This document shows, piece by piece, positions 44,372-57,400 of a stretch of 64,000 nt of DNA. Positions within the stretch are counted from its first letter, which is position 1. Every line of letters starts with the position of its first letter. This DNA comes from Vitis vinifera (taxonomy: Eukaryota > Streptophyta > Magnoliopsida > Vitales > Vitaceae). The notes under the pieces are model-generated. The model made no database searches, was not told the DNA's origin, and saw only the letters and a list, made by a program, of their open reading frames with translations. The position numbers and the translations under genes were made by a program. Location of the stretch: the NCBI RefSeq assembly GCF_030704535.1, contig NC_081822.1, forward strand, positions 10,347,001 to 10,411,000. Direction: 5' to 3'.

Positions 44372-45964
44372 GTGAGTTTTCTTTTACGTTCCTGCGTTTA
44401 ATAGGCAACCAAACAGAGGCAAACCTTATTAAACCATCCCTTTTCATTCGGCAATGAGTAGATCTGCTAATCCGTGATTCGATGTATATGACATTGAGAT
44501 CTGATTGCATGTTGTTAGCTTGTCATTTTTGTAATTCCTTTTTGTAAGCTAGGGTCTGTGTAGTTTCCCTATATGTCGTTTTTGTCTCTTTCAAATTATA
44601 ATAGATGTTCAGTGAAATTTTTTGTTGTGAATCTCGATCTCTGTTTTTGAATCTTATCGAGAGAGAACCGAAGTTGTGGTCAATTGTTTTCTATATCAGT
44701 TAATTTTGGGATTGAATTCAAAATCAATTACTACGAATCCGCAATAACTCGGCAGATAACCAAAGTAAGATGTCCAAATTCTTTAGGATTGAAATTGCAA
44801 AACTAAGCTCAGCTCCAAATGTTTGGATGGGGTGCAGTTCACTAATTCGGCAAGGGTGGATTGGATTTGAGCTCCATGGTCTAATTTGTGGTGTACGGTG
44901 TCCACTTATATGTTTCATTCTTTCAAATTCATAACTACAGTTTCAGTGAACTAGATGAGGCCCATGGTGAAATGTTAAGCTAGTGTGCAATTCATGTAGT
45001 TTGCCTTGGTGGATTTGGGGTTGAGGCCCAAATTCTGAAATTTTCATTCGCAATAACTTAAACAAGGCAGAAATTGGCTCCATTTATTCGATGGTTCATT
45101 TATCATGGAAACAACGATTATAAGGGACAATTTATTCTGATTGAACATGATGTATGTAGTTTGCATTATAATGGAACCAGGAACTTCTAATGTCTTGGAA
45201 ATTCTATGATATTTATTAGTTTCAATATAGAAAATCGGAATGTGGTGCATAACCAGTAAGTCTACCTGTTTAAATATTATCTCTTGTTATTAAACTATAT
45301 AAAATAGAGAATGCACGAGACTTGAACCTACTCATATAAAGGTATAAAGGTATTCACATGTCCACCAATGTGCAAATATCTTTGCTTTTTATTTTTTATG
45401 CAATTTTTTATATATTTTTTATAGTGTGCAACCCCACATCTCAACTCCCCCTTCTTCCCTACCCCCCTCTTTTCCTCTTCTCCTCCTCTCATCTCTTTGT
45501 CCCCTTTTGCCCATTTGAAACCCCTTAGTAAGGTTTTGTATTCCTACTTGTAACAAGTGAAAGCAGGCCTTTGGCTGAGAGAGTGAAACATTTCTGTAGG
45601 CAATTCTGAAGCTTTTGCTTGGATGATATTTATAGACTGAATGTTGACAATCCAATATGAGCTGTGCTCAAGTTGTACACTTGCTTGACACTCTGATGTC
45701 CAAACTACAGTATTCAACTAACCTTTCTCTTTGCTGCACTTAACGTAGTGCTGTCTTCCCAATTTATATTTTTCCAATTTTTGAAATTCAACATCCAACT
45801 AGTCCAAAATAGTACCTTATTCCTCAATAATTCTCCTTCACGTGTTTTTGTATGCTTATTGCTTTCATGCCTTTTTTTTTAAAGGAATCTGCACCTTTTA
45901 GTTTTCTTTTCTCCTGTGCATAATCAAACTCCCAGAATTTTCAAAGTTTATTTTTTCTTTGCAG
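44372..45964 (+). other. 5' UTR intron of eRF1
   Basis: Donor at 44371|44372 (CTCAG|GTGAGTTTTC) and acceptor at 45964 (TTTCTTTGCAG|GTAAATC) after a pyrimidine-rich tract. The 1.6-kb leader intron ends 39 bases before the start codon. Plant translation-factor genes often carry leader introns that raise expression. Donor and acceptor fit consensus; transcript evidence is needed for certainty. Confidence 0.75.
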
Positions 45965-46003
45965 GTAAATCAGTTAGCTTCCACAGTTAGTACCGTACTT
46001 ACA

Positions 46004-47317
46004 ATGGCAGATGGTCATGAAACAGATAAGAACATTGAGATATGGAAGATCAAAAAGTTGATCAAGGCACTGGAAGCTGCTCGAGGCAACGGGACAAGCA
46101 TGATTTCTCTTATCATGCCTCCGCGGGATCAAATATCAAGGGTTACTAAGATGCTGGGAGATGAGTTTGGCACAGCTTCAAACATTAAAAGCAGGGTGAA
46201 TCGTCAATCTGTTTTGGGAGCAATCACATCTGCACAGCAAAGATTGAAGTTGTACAACAAGGTTCCTCCCAATGGGCTTGTGCTGTACACTGGTACTATT
46301 GTGACAGAAGATGGAAAGGAGAAGAAGGTGACTATTGACTTTGAGCCTTTTAGGCCTATAAATGCTTCCCTTTACCTATGTGACAACAAATTCCATACAG
46401 AAGCATTGAATGAACTTTTGGAATCTGATGACAAGTTTGGTTTTATTGTTATGGATGGAAATGGTACCCTCTTTGGCACATTAAGTGGCAATACTCGTGA
46501 GGTGCTTCATAAATTTACTGTTGACCTCCCAAAGAAACATGGAAGAGGCGGGCAATCAGCACTACGGTTTGCTCGTCTTCGAATGGAGAAGCGTCACAAC
46601 TATGTGAGGAAGACAGCAGAGCTTGCTACACAATTTTTTATCAATCCTGCCACTAGCCAGCCCAATGTTGCAGGATTAATACTGGCTGGCTCAGCTGACT
46701 TCAAGACTGAGCTGAGTCAGTCTGACATGTTTGATCCCCGTCTTCAGGCCAAAATACTTAATGTAGTGGATGTTTCTTATGGAGGGGAGAATGGTTTCAA
46801 TCAGGCAATCGAGTTGTCCTCAGAGATCTTATCCAATGTGAAGTTCATTCAGGAGAAGCGCTTGATTGGTAAATACTTTGAGGAGATCAGTCAGGACACT
46901 GGAAAGTATGTCTTTGGTGTGGAAGATACACTGAAAGCTTTGGAGATGGGTGCTGTTGAGATACTGATTGTGTGGGAGAATCTGGACATGAATAGGTATG
47001 TTCTTAAAAACAGCAGCACAGGTGAGATTGTCATAAAACACTTGAACAAGGAACAAGAGGCTGATCAAAACACCTTCAGGGATTCAGCTACCTCTGCTGA
47101 ATTGGAGGTTCAGGAAAAGATGTCATTGCTAGAGTGGTTTGCCAATGAGTACAAGCGCTTTGGTTGTACACTTGAGTTTGTCACCAACAAATCACAAGAG
47201 GGATCCCAGTTCTGCAGGGGCTTTGGTGGGATTGGTGGAATCCTCCGTTACCAGCTAGACATGCGATCATTTGATGAGCTTTCTGATGATGGAGAAAACT
47301 ACGATGATTCTGAATAG
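46004..47317 (+). CDS. ERF1: Eukaryotic peptide chain release factor eRF1
   Basis: Recognises all three stop codons in the ribosomal A site and triggers peptide release together with the GTPase eRF3; cytosolic. The coding sequence is intronless, 437 aa, the usual length. The start [10 protein letters not shown] is the first ATG after the leader intron; the open frame reaching back to 45959 crosses the acceptor and is not coding. Domain 1 carries TASNIKS (57-63) and YLCDNKF (124-130), both stop-codon decoding motifs. Domain 2 carries GRGGQ, with GGQ at 182-184, which reaches the peptidyl-transferase centre. Domain 3 ends with [14 protein letters not shown] and the acidic tail [11 protein letters not shown], used in eRF3 binding. 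No defect. Promoter motifs suggest co-regulation with the translation machinery. Confidence 0.98.
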   Translation: MADGHETDKNIEIWKIKKLIKALEAARGNGTSMISLIMPPRDQISRVTKMLGDEFGTASNIKSRVNRQSVLGAITSAQQRLKLYNKVPPNGLVLYTGTIVTEDGKEKKVTIDFEPFRPINASLYLCDNKFHTEALNELLESDDKFGFIVMDGNGTLFGTLSGNTREVLHKFTVDLPKKHGRGGQSALRFARLRMEKRHNYVRKTAELATQFFINPATSQPNVAGLILAGSADFKTELSQSDMFDPRLQAKILNVVDVSYGGENGFNQAIELSSEILSNVKFIQEKRLIGKYFEEISQDTGKYVFGVEDTLKALEMGAVEILIVWENLDMNRYVLKNSSTGEIVIKHLNKEQEADQNTFRDSATSAELEVQEKMSLLEWFANEYKRFGCTLEFVTNKSQEGSQFCRGFGGIGGILRYQLDMRSFDELSDDGENYDDSE

Positions 47318-47459
47318 CAATCAATCAACTGTTCCCCCGTGCTGGTGCAGATGGGGTCAAATGCCTGCACTGGTACGCGAGATGGGGGGCCTCTTGCTGC
47401 TGCTGCTATCTTGATGTCCAAAAAACTTTCATGGAGATATAATCAAGGTTTTTACCTTT

Positions 47460-47462
<3 letters not shown>

Positions 47463-47496
<34 letters not shown>
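47463..47496. repeat. (CT)n microsatellite in the eRF1 3' UTR
   Basis: About seventeen uninterrupted CT units, 146 bases past the eRF1 stop, so very likely transcribed. Confidence 0.95.
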
Positions 47497-47497
<1 letters not shown>

Positions 47498-50335
47498 AAG
47501 ATAGCATTTCATAGTATAGGAATACCCCTTTGATTTGGGATGTGTCTTGCACTTGTTGATGCCTGATGCAACCGGAGATCCCAGCTTTTCTGCATATATA
47601 TTATATATATATGGCATAATGTTTTGAAAACTTCATCAAGAGCTTCCATGTCAACAGATTTTAAGGCCTTCTAAGATTTTTTGATAGGTTTTACTCGTGT
47701 TGTTTGGTTTAACTTCTTGAAATGGTAAAAAACCTGTTTAATTTGTGAGTTTTTCGTTTGGTTGATTTCTGAAATTCACACATTCTTTCAAGCAACTCTC
47801 ACAATTGAAGTTTAACCCCAAACCTGAATACATTCGGCTCTTAGTCAGGAAGCTTGGGTTAGAGATGAGGATTGGGTTGCTGTCTTGCTTGATTTGAATC
47901 CAGCTGGAGCATTATCCAATCTGCATGGGTTGCTGTCCAACATTTGACCGGCCTTGCTCTCTTTACCAGCTTTAGGAACTTAGGAAGCTTATATTTTTCA
48001 TTCAAGGCTTATCCACCTTACTCATGATTATTCATTCCATGTGGATTTTGTGATGGAGCAGTTGGGAATGCCTGGATTTAAGAGCGCAATGAATGGCTTC
48101 TACTTTTTTGCTTGGAGGAGATTGTGTGAAAGCTTACTTTTCCTTTGCTTCAGTGGATGGCTTGGCTGGAACAAAAGATGCTGATACTTTGCAGCAGTTC
48201 TCTGGAAACCTTATCGGTTGGTTTATGGTGAACATCTACTATGGTTCTTCTCTCAGAAGAAGTTATGCGCATCCTTTAAGTATTTTGTTTCAAGTTTATG
48301 CAGGATTTCCCTGCTGAATATGTTATACTTATGAGTGGCATAACATAGATTGATGGCCCACTTTATTTGATGGACTATGGCTTGATATACCTTTGAATGC
48401 CGGTATTATAATGAAATAGCAAAACTACTTTACCCTATGCCAAAAGGTATGTGCTATATTGTCTAAAACCATAAAAGCAAAGGGCATTTTCGTAAAAATG
48501 AAATGTTCTTTGCTTTGGAATCAAGGATTAAGATGTTTTACATGTGAATACGAGCTTTTTCTTGGCCTAACTCATTAAGTAATTCACATAGCGTAGTTTT
48601 GAGCAATTATTTTATTTGTACTTGACCCGTGTCCAACTAGTATGATATTGCTTTATGGGGCCTGTTTAGAATACTGAGGTGATATGCCTGTAGGCCAGTC
48701 GAGACAATTAGTGATTTGCGAGGGTGCAGCTTTCAGTGGAATCGTATTATGTTTTGTTGTGGGCTAGAGAGATGACGTTGAAGAGACTATACCTCCTGAG
48801 GTTGTCATGGTATTACTCTCGCAAATATTTCTATTGATAATAGATGAAAGAATATCGTCGGCTTAATAATATTATTATTCTTTCTTCCATAATCTAACAA
48901 AATAACTCTTAACGAATAATTTCATCTACATGGATTGTATTATATAATAATTTTTTTTTCACTATCCAATTCCAATAATATTACTGGCTTGTTTCTTCAA
49001 AAGCTTCAATGGAATATATTTTGACTCCATCCAAGAGTCCAGAAAAATTGTAAAATCAATCATGATTCTTCAATACGATTGCACCGGGAAGTATCAATCT
49101 TTGGTATCCAACTTTTTCATAAGCCTTCCTAGTGAAATGATTATTTGAAAATGTGTTTTTTTTTTCTTTTCTTATGTAACAAGTCCATGTTTTGATATTA
49201 GCTGCAGGGCCATATATAATATACGCGCAATCAACGAATGCTAGTTTAGGCTACATGGATAAAATTATTGTGCAAGGTTCTTAATTAAATAAGTGAAAAA
49301 TTTTAAATCGCTTATTTTTATTTTCCATCGATAAAATTAAAATTATATCAAGAGGTGGCTTATTGCGGGATGTAACAATAACGACAGGGTGCAGAACATA
49401 CAAGGAAAAATGAGTCTGGACCTTCTGAAATAACTGTCTAATTGTAGACTCCCTTGGTTTTGAATTCATCATCATATCTTTAAAAATGTGTTTCGTATTT
49501 TTAAATGTTTTGTAATTCATCGCTTAAGACAAAAGCATCTGTCACGAGGTTAATGAGGAAAGGGTAAACACAATTATAATATTATTTTAGTTAATGACGA
49601 AGGGTTCACGAGAAATTTCAGTCTTCCTTCAGTGTTTTTTCAAGTTATATTGCATAAGGAAACTTTGTTCATATTTGAGAGGTGTTTTTGCAACAGTTTT
49701 GATTTTTTTTCAATGTTTTGCATTACTAAAATTTATTTGAAAAATAAAAATATTTTTAGCATGTAATTTTTTTTTTTATAGATATGCTTTAGAAGTAAAA
49801 TTTATACATAGTTCTTTATTTTTAGTCTTCGGTATTTATATAATTATTTTTAAAATAATTCTAAAAATGCAAATAAAAATAATTTGGAAAACATTATTTG
49901 ACCTTTTTTTGCTTTTAAAAACAAAAAATTGTTTTGTGTTTTTATTTTATTTTTGCTATCTGAAATTAGTTGAAGACTTAAAATTGAGGAGAATTAAGAA
50001 AATTAAGCTTTATAAGGTAGAGGAGTGTGATTAACTTAAAGTTACAAAACTTTATAAATAAGTAGGATATGGAAGTGAAAAAGACAAAAATGGTTTTTTT
50101 TTTAAATCTATTTTATGTTTTATTTATTATTATCTATTTTCATCTTATTTTTTATTAAGCAAAATATTATTAATACCATCTTTAAAATTTAATAATAATA
50201 TTATTATATAACCCTTATGGTTGTTTTTATTAATTGTTATTGATATTGTTGAAAAACACTTGTATTGAAAACAATACAGAAAATATTTATACTAATATTT
50301 TAATATCGACATTGAAAATAATAAAATGAATAATG

Positions 50336-50379
50336 AATAATAATAATAATAATAATAATAACAATAATAATAATAATAG
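50336..50379. repeat. (AAT)n microsatellite
   Basis: About fourteen ATA/AAT triplet units with one 'aac' interruption, upstream of CSN4. Confidence 0.9.
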
Positions 50380-50704
50380 GAGATAGAATTAAAAAAAAGT
50401 AGTAAGATATTCAAAAACTGAAAAGGATAATTTTGACATTTTTCTAATTTTCAAATGTCTTTATAAACATTTAAATAAATCTTATAAGTTGGGATGATTA
50501 TTTATAACATGCAAATCAAAGAGTATTTTTATTTTTATTTTTACAAATAAAAGAGTATTTTATTTCAGAAGCAAATACCCATTTTTGATATATTTTCAAC
50601 CCGTCCGGTTTCACCTCCTCTGTGCCAAACTAGCCGTGCACTGATCCAGATACTCTCAAAAACTAGGGTTTGGTTCTCACCGAAGAAGCACAAAGTGATC
50701 GGCC

Positions 50705-53700
50705 ATGGACAGTGCCTTCGCGAGCGCCTCTGCCATCAGCGATCAGAGGCAAAAGATCGAGCAGTACAAACTCATTCTTTCCTCTGTCATCACATCAAAT
50801 GACATCGCACAGGCCAGGAAATTCATCGATCACAGTTAATTCTCCAACTCAGTATTTTTTTCTTGCTTTGTTTGATGGTTTCAATTTCGAATTAATGTTC
50901 AGTTATTTCCCCCCATTTTTTTTGGGAGTGTAGTGTTATCGGACGACGTTCCTTTGGTGGTCTCGCGGCAACTTCTGCAAATATTCGCTCAAGAATTGGG
51001 GAGGCTGAAGCCGGAGGCCCAAAAGGAAATTGCTCATTATACCCTTACTCAGATTCAGCCACGGTGTGTGTCATTTGAAGAACAGGTTGGCTGCAGATAT
51101 TTATGTATGGATTTATTGGAGGATGATAAGCGCCTAGGGTTAGGGTTAGAGAATGATACTACTGCTCATGGAAGTCAAATTTTTTTTTTTTTTTTGGTTT
51201 TTTTGAGTGCATCATTCCATTATCAAATATTAATTGTGGAATAAAAAGTAATTAAGTAGTTGTTATTGATATAATTTCCTTATTATTAAGTCACGTAAAG
51301 AAACCCTAAAATGTAGCTACCTAGTTGTTTGAATTAATTTTTGTGATTTTCATAATAAAACAAGTGGACTATGTCATATAGGTAGTCTTTTGTTATCCTG
51401 TTTGTCACATTCTAAGTTATTTCAGTGTCGATTTCATTGTTCATGTTAGTAGTTTGGATCCACACTATCAGATTATCACTTAGTTGGCATAAGTGCCTGA
51501 AGGGAATGGTGTTCCATTTATATTTTGTTGTTCTGGTTCATCTTTGATACGTGAAAGTACTCATCTATTTGTATGAGTTGCAGGTGTTAGTTATCAGAGA
51601 GAAGCTTGCTGAGTTGTATGAGTCCGAGCAGCAGTGGTCAAAGGCAGCACAGATGCTCAGTGGCATTGATTTAGACTCCACAATGAGGTGTGGGAGCTGT
51701 CTTCTTTTATTTTGCTCATGAAACAGTGAAGATTTTTATACATCCTTGGCATAACACTGGGATATTTATTTTGTTTTATGATGTCTCCCCACCAGGGTTA
51801 TTGATGATACATTCAGATTGTCGAAATGTGTCCAAATAGCTCGTCTATATCTTGAGGTATTGACTTTGTCTTTATGTAAATTTTAAACCAAGGAGTCTTT
51901 ATTGATTATTCATGAATGTTTATTATGTATGTGAGAGTTCCTCAAGGAGTCTTGAGGAATGAGTACTGTTTTCCAGATGTTGCAATTCCTCAGCTAAGAT
52001 GCCTGGATTGTATGTGCCTATTTGAATGAAAAATAGTTCATTAGTAGTTGGAGGATTTGCAATTGGGTGTAGAACCATGGAGAGTTATCTTTACTGTCCT
52101 ATCGGAACATACTAAGCATAGATGGAATCATGTGCACTACAGATTATTTCACAAGGAAGTAGTTTCATGGGTGCTTGCTTTTCTATGCATTTCAATTTCA
52201 GACAAGTGGGTGTTTAGTAAGTGTGTAACATATTGTAAAGTGAATTATAGATTTTCACAACTGTTGACACGCTATACAACACAGGATGGGTAATTTTAGT
52301 TTTATGTATTTTCTATAGAGATAATTACTGGTTGGATGTGTAGGGGTTTGGATGAACAAGGATCATTGGATTTCTTACATCAATAACTTCTGATTATCTC
52401 TTCTAACTATCCTAAAGAAAGTTCAAGTTTATCTGGTTGTATTAATCTTGTCCTCATATTGGTTGGATTTTCAGTTGTGAAACCTGATGCCCTTTAAAAT
52501 GCAGCATGTGTGTTCCTGTTTTTAATATGCTTGTTTTGTGGTTTTAATTCCATAATTGGGGATTTTAATATAAAAAAAAATAGGAATTGCAACCTTCACC
52601 ACTTTTTTGCTTCTTTGGCAGGATGATGATGCTGTTAATGCGGAAGCTTTTATTAATAAAGCCTCATTCTTGGTTAGCAACAGTCAGCATGAAGTATTGA
52701 ATTTACAGTACAAGGTTGACACTGTTTGACAGTCAATTATGATAGTTGTGTTAAAATTTTGAATCTTTAGTGTATTAACTAATTTATTTTTAATACATCC
52801 CTTATTGTCAGGTTTGTTATGCTAGGATTTTAGATTTGAAGAGGAAGTTCTTGGAGGCAGCATTACGATATTATGACATATCCCAAATTGAGAAACGGCA
52901 AATAGGAGATGAGTATGTATATGAATTTTTACTGAAGTTCTTTGACAAGTGTTTTCTCTGTGAATTTATGGCATATTGCTTGGCGTATGGATCTAGGGAT
53001 TCCTAATAGCTAATACCTACTGTAGAAAATCTGTTGACTTCCTACAGAATCTAATTTATTGCAATCTTTGCTGTTTCCCCCTCCCAACTATGCGTCCTCA
53101 GTATTGTTTATTGCTGGCAACCATTTGTTCATGTCATGGTTTTTGATCTCCTGTCACCTCAGTTGAATCGATTTGATTTCAAGAAATTGAATCTTAAATG
53201 AGTTACCTACCTGTTATTGATGCTCTGGTTGAATTTTAAATGATTTGCTTAATCATGCTTCATTGAACTTGCATTTATAATATTCAAACCTAGCATTGTA
53301 TAGGCAAATATGGACTATATTAACTTATTAAGGAGGAAACCTTACAGGCGATGCAGACAGGGTTCTATACCTGCTTGCAGTGTCTTCTAATTTTTAAAGT
53401 TTTAAGAAATGAAAATGGAGGATGCTGAAACTGAAGATATAACTTTGCTTCAAAACTGGGTGGCCCTTTCCAGATTTCCTCCATTTATCACATGAAATCA
53501 GCCTAAATCCTCTCCTGAAAAAAGAGGAGTTTGTGCCCAGACATTTTTTGGCATCTCCAGGTATATGAGTCATGATATGTTAATTAAATTTGAAAAATCC
53601 AACCGATCTGGTTTTTGAGTTGGTTTGAATATAGCAATGAGCCTACACAGAGTTGATGGCTGTGACTAGAAATGGATTACTCCTTCCACAGGTCGTGGCG

Positions 53701-54403
53701 AGGCATAGAATGTATAACCAAATGCTTATTGTCAGATAAGTTTGGTCCCCCATAGGAGAGAAACTTGACTTAGGGTTTTGGTGTTCTTGCTCTATGGCAT
53801 TTACTTTTTTTTTTTTTTGATGAGTAAAGCAACGGTGTCTTGCTCTATGGCATATTATGAATGCCTCTTTTCTCCTTGTATTGGTATTCTTGTTGAAATC
53901 AGATACCCACAAGGAGGAATTTGAATTTGATTGGGTTTTTTTATAGAGCTTTGTTCCCTCTATTTATTTTTGAAAATATAATGGCAATGATCATTTTGTG
54001 ACATACCTGTTGGACACTTGTTCTATCTCCCTCTTTTTATAGGATTTTATTTCTGTCCTTTTTTATAGGATTCTATTTCATTCCCTTTTTCTTTGTACTT
54101 GATAGCCTTATTGGCACTTAGATATTAGTTCATAGATTTCGCTAAAATATTTCATGTCAGGTTGATTGACGAGGAAGCATTGGAGCAAGCTCTATCTGCT
54201 GCTGTAACATGCACAATTTTGGCTGCTGCAGGTCCTCAACGTTCTCGTGTTCTGGCGACTTTGTATAAAGTGAATACCTTCTCGTGATTAATACAAGTCT
54301 GATACTCAAATTGTATTTTCAATTTGCATTTTTGTTGAAACATTTATTTGGTTCAGGATGAACGCTGCTCAAAGTTGAAGATTTATCCTATATTGCAAAA
54401 GGT

Positions 54404-54439
<36 letters not shown>

Positions 54440-57400
54440 TGAAGGCATATACACATTGTTCCTATGATGTGTTTAGATACTGTTCTCATGCTACAAATAT
54501 TGGTTGACTTGTCATGCCCATCAAAAAAAATATCATGTATTTTCTCATATCTGCTTTTGTTTAAACCTTTGCTGTTTTCTTTATGGCAAGCCTAATATAG
54601 AATTTACCAGGTGTATTTGGAGAGAATTTTGAGAAAACCTGAAATCGATGCCTTCGCTGAAGAACTAAAAGCCCATCAGGTTCTAATAAGTTTGCTGTTT
54701 CAGTTTTCAGATCGTATATTTACAGAGTTCACCTTTTGTTGGATGTGACACCGTGTCTTCACACCTTTCCTTTTCCAACAGAAAGCACTTTTACCTGACA
54801 ATTTTACTGTGTTGGATCGTGCAATGATTGAGCATAATCTTTTGAGTGCAAGCAAGCTTTACACAAATATAAGGTTGGAGATATGCACAATTGATTGTCT
54901 TCCTTTAATTTCAAATTTTGCCCTATCTTACTAGAATTATCCATATTTATGCTAATAATTTTTTAATTCTTAACTGTATCTTTGCCATAGCTTTGATGAG
55001 CTAGGTACATTGCTGGGCATTGCTCCTCAGAAGGTACAATTCTATCTTGATGCCAAAGTTCTAAAATTGGATCACCTTTGTCTCTTTATTATTTTAACTT
55101 TTAAAAGATTTTTTATGCATTTCTATTTTCAGGCATGTTTGGCTATTGCATCAATAATGCCAGCCTACATGCATCCCCATGGTCCATATGTTGTTCATTG
55201 TCTATTATGTTATACTATCCCTATTCTGAGGGAAGGGCTTGGGAATACAATGCTTGTAGCATGCATTGTCTAAGATTTTGTGTGTCCCTTTCACTTTGTT
55301 TTGTTGTGCTGATTCGATCTTTATCTATTTTTGGATCTAAACCACGAAAATGTTAGATTTTCCAGTACTCTTACAGAATGGAACCATTTTAGGATGGTTC
55401 TTTGATAGACCAGTTTGTACATGAGCAAAAAGATTGATTCTAACTGTTCAGATCTAGGATTAAATGTACGCTTTGATTGGTTATGTTTGTTTTGTTTCCT
55501 TCTAGCTCCTGTTTTGGATGGGTGGATGAGGTTCTTGAGCAAGGATGAAAGTTTCCATTTTTTTCGCGGAAATTTCGCCGAATTTTCGGGTTTCGGTGGC
55601 CGGCGATACGAAAGAGGGGGGCGAAATGTCGACGGGAGAAATTTCGCCAAATTTCTGTTAAAATCGGCGAAAAAATCACCGAAACATGGCTGCAAGCAAA
55701 AAATCGGTGAAATTTCGGTTTGTATCGTCTATTTTTCGAGAAATTTCCCGATATTTCCTACCAGTCCAGCCCGCGCACAGGATACAAAATCTGTCCAATT
55801 TTTATTTTTTTTTTAAAAAAAAACATAAGATGTTCCTTAGTAATCTGATCATGACTTGCAGGCAAAGGTTGTTTTTCAGCCTGGCTCAAAAATCGCGGAT
55901 TTAGGGTTCGTGAAATTTAAATCCAATGGCACAAAAGCAAAGCGACCCTAGAACAGATCAGAAAACACAGGGAGAAAAAAAAAAAAAAAACAATTTTTTT
56001 GGTTTTCCTTGAGGGTTTTGCATGGATTTTCTCGGAAATCAAACGAGGATGAATTTTCTCGGAAATCAAACGAGGATGAATTTTCCCGGAAATCGAATGG
56101 GGGATGGATTTTCCCGGAAATTGAATGGGGGATGGATTTTCTTGGGAATCAAACAGGGGTTGCAAAAAAAAAAAGGTAATAAATGATTCGATTAGAACCT
56201 GCGAGGATTGAGAGTGAAAGAGCAAATTGGGGCCGATTCTCTCGTCCGGAGGGCAGCTTCAGTCAAGGGCTTTTTGATGCCTGAGTGAGAGAAGCGGGTA
56301 TTCAGCAAAAGGCTTTTCGGATGGGTGGCCTTTTGATTTTTTAAAAATTTAGTAGAGATAAAAAAAAAAAAAAATGGAAACAAATCATGACTCGATGGTG
56401 ATGGTCCAAAATGTGATCCAACGATCCAAAGTTAGCCCCAACAGATATGTGATAATATATACAAATTATTGGTATTTAATAAAATCAAGTTAATATATAT
56501 AAATTATTTGTATTTAATAAAATCAAATTTTGTATGAAACTTGATAATAAATGCATAATTACAAAATTCATATTTTTTATTAACCCACATAATATAATTA
56601 CATATAATATCGCAAATCATATAATATATATATCAAATTATTCAACAAAATAAATTTAAATTATCTATTATACTTCTAATTATATTGTTATGAGGTTTTT
56701 TTTTACATTTTTATGAGTTTTGATCAATTTTTTGCCTATCAAAATTTTTTTTCCAAAATATCCGTCGATATTTCTCCGATATATCCGATATATCCGTAAA
56801 ATCAAGTTACCGATATATCCGTGATTACCGATATTTTCATCATTGTTCTTGAGCATGTGGTTCAAGTAATATTTCCTGGTATCATGATATTGATTGTCAA
56901 TGACCATTTCCTTGTTCTTATGGATGGAAGCTAGTGAAATGTTAGACTTTTGAGTAATTTAACCTTGCACTGGTGAGTTATCTTGGAACACTTGGTGCAT
57001 GATCAAAAACTGTTTTGTGTTAAAGTTGAGTTAATACACACTAGGGTTGCCTAGTGCTTGTTTTATTTCAAACTTCAATTTTTTCGACAGGTGGGTTTAG
57101 TTTGGTGAACATGTGGTCAGAGTAATATATCCTGATACGATGATATTGATTGTCAATGGTCATTGCCTAGTGGTCCAGTTTTAATGAAGGGTGTGCATAT
57201 TGAGTATGGAGTTTCTGCAACCTAGTAGCACTATTACTTGTGACTGTGGCCTCTCTTTTAGGTTTTATATTCACATGGTTAATTATGAGAGGCTACTTGG
57301 TCACGCAAAACTGCCATCAGATGAGATTTGCATGTGTTCTTGAAGTTTATTTCCCTCTAGCATTCTAGACTGGGCTAATGTGCTCTTGGAAGCAAGTGAA

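Larger units (their letters stand above)
47318..50704. other. eRF1 3' UTR and intergenic DNA before CSN4
   Basis: The first few hundred bases should be eRF1 3' UTR. Beyond about 48.4 kb the DNA is AT-rich with no recognised gene. The 74-aa frame at 48093-48317 has no similarity I know. An (AAT)n tract sits at 50336-50379. The last 100 bases before 50705 (ccaaactagccgtgcac... cactag-ggtttgg) should hold the CSN4 leader. Confidence 0.5.

Noticed and set aside
45959..46003. N-terminal extension of eRF1 by 15 residues
   Set aside because: It starts at a non-ATG codon and crosses the intron acceptor at 45964; the conserved MADG start at 46004 gives the usual length.
55415..55816. 133-aa plus frame and 124-aa minus frame across the hAT left end
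   Set aside because: They run from intron into transposon and have no similarity; the local GC rise of the element makes long frames likely.
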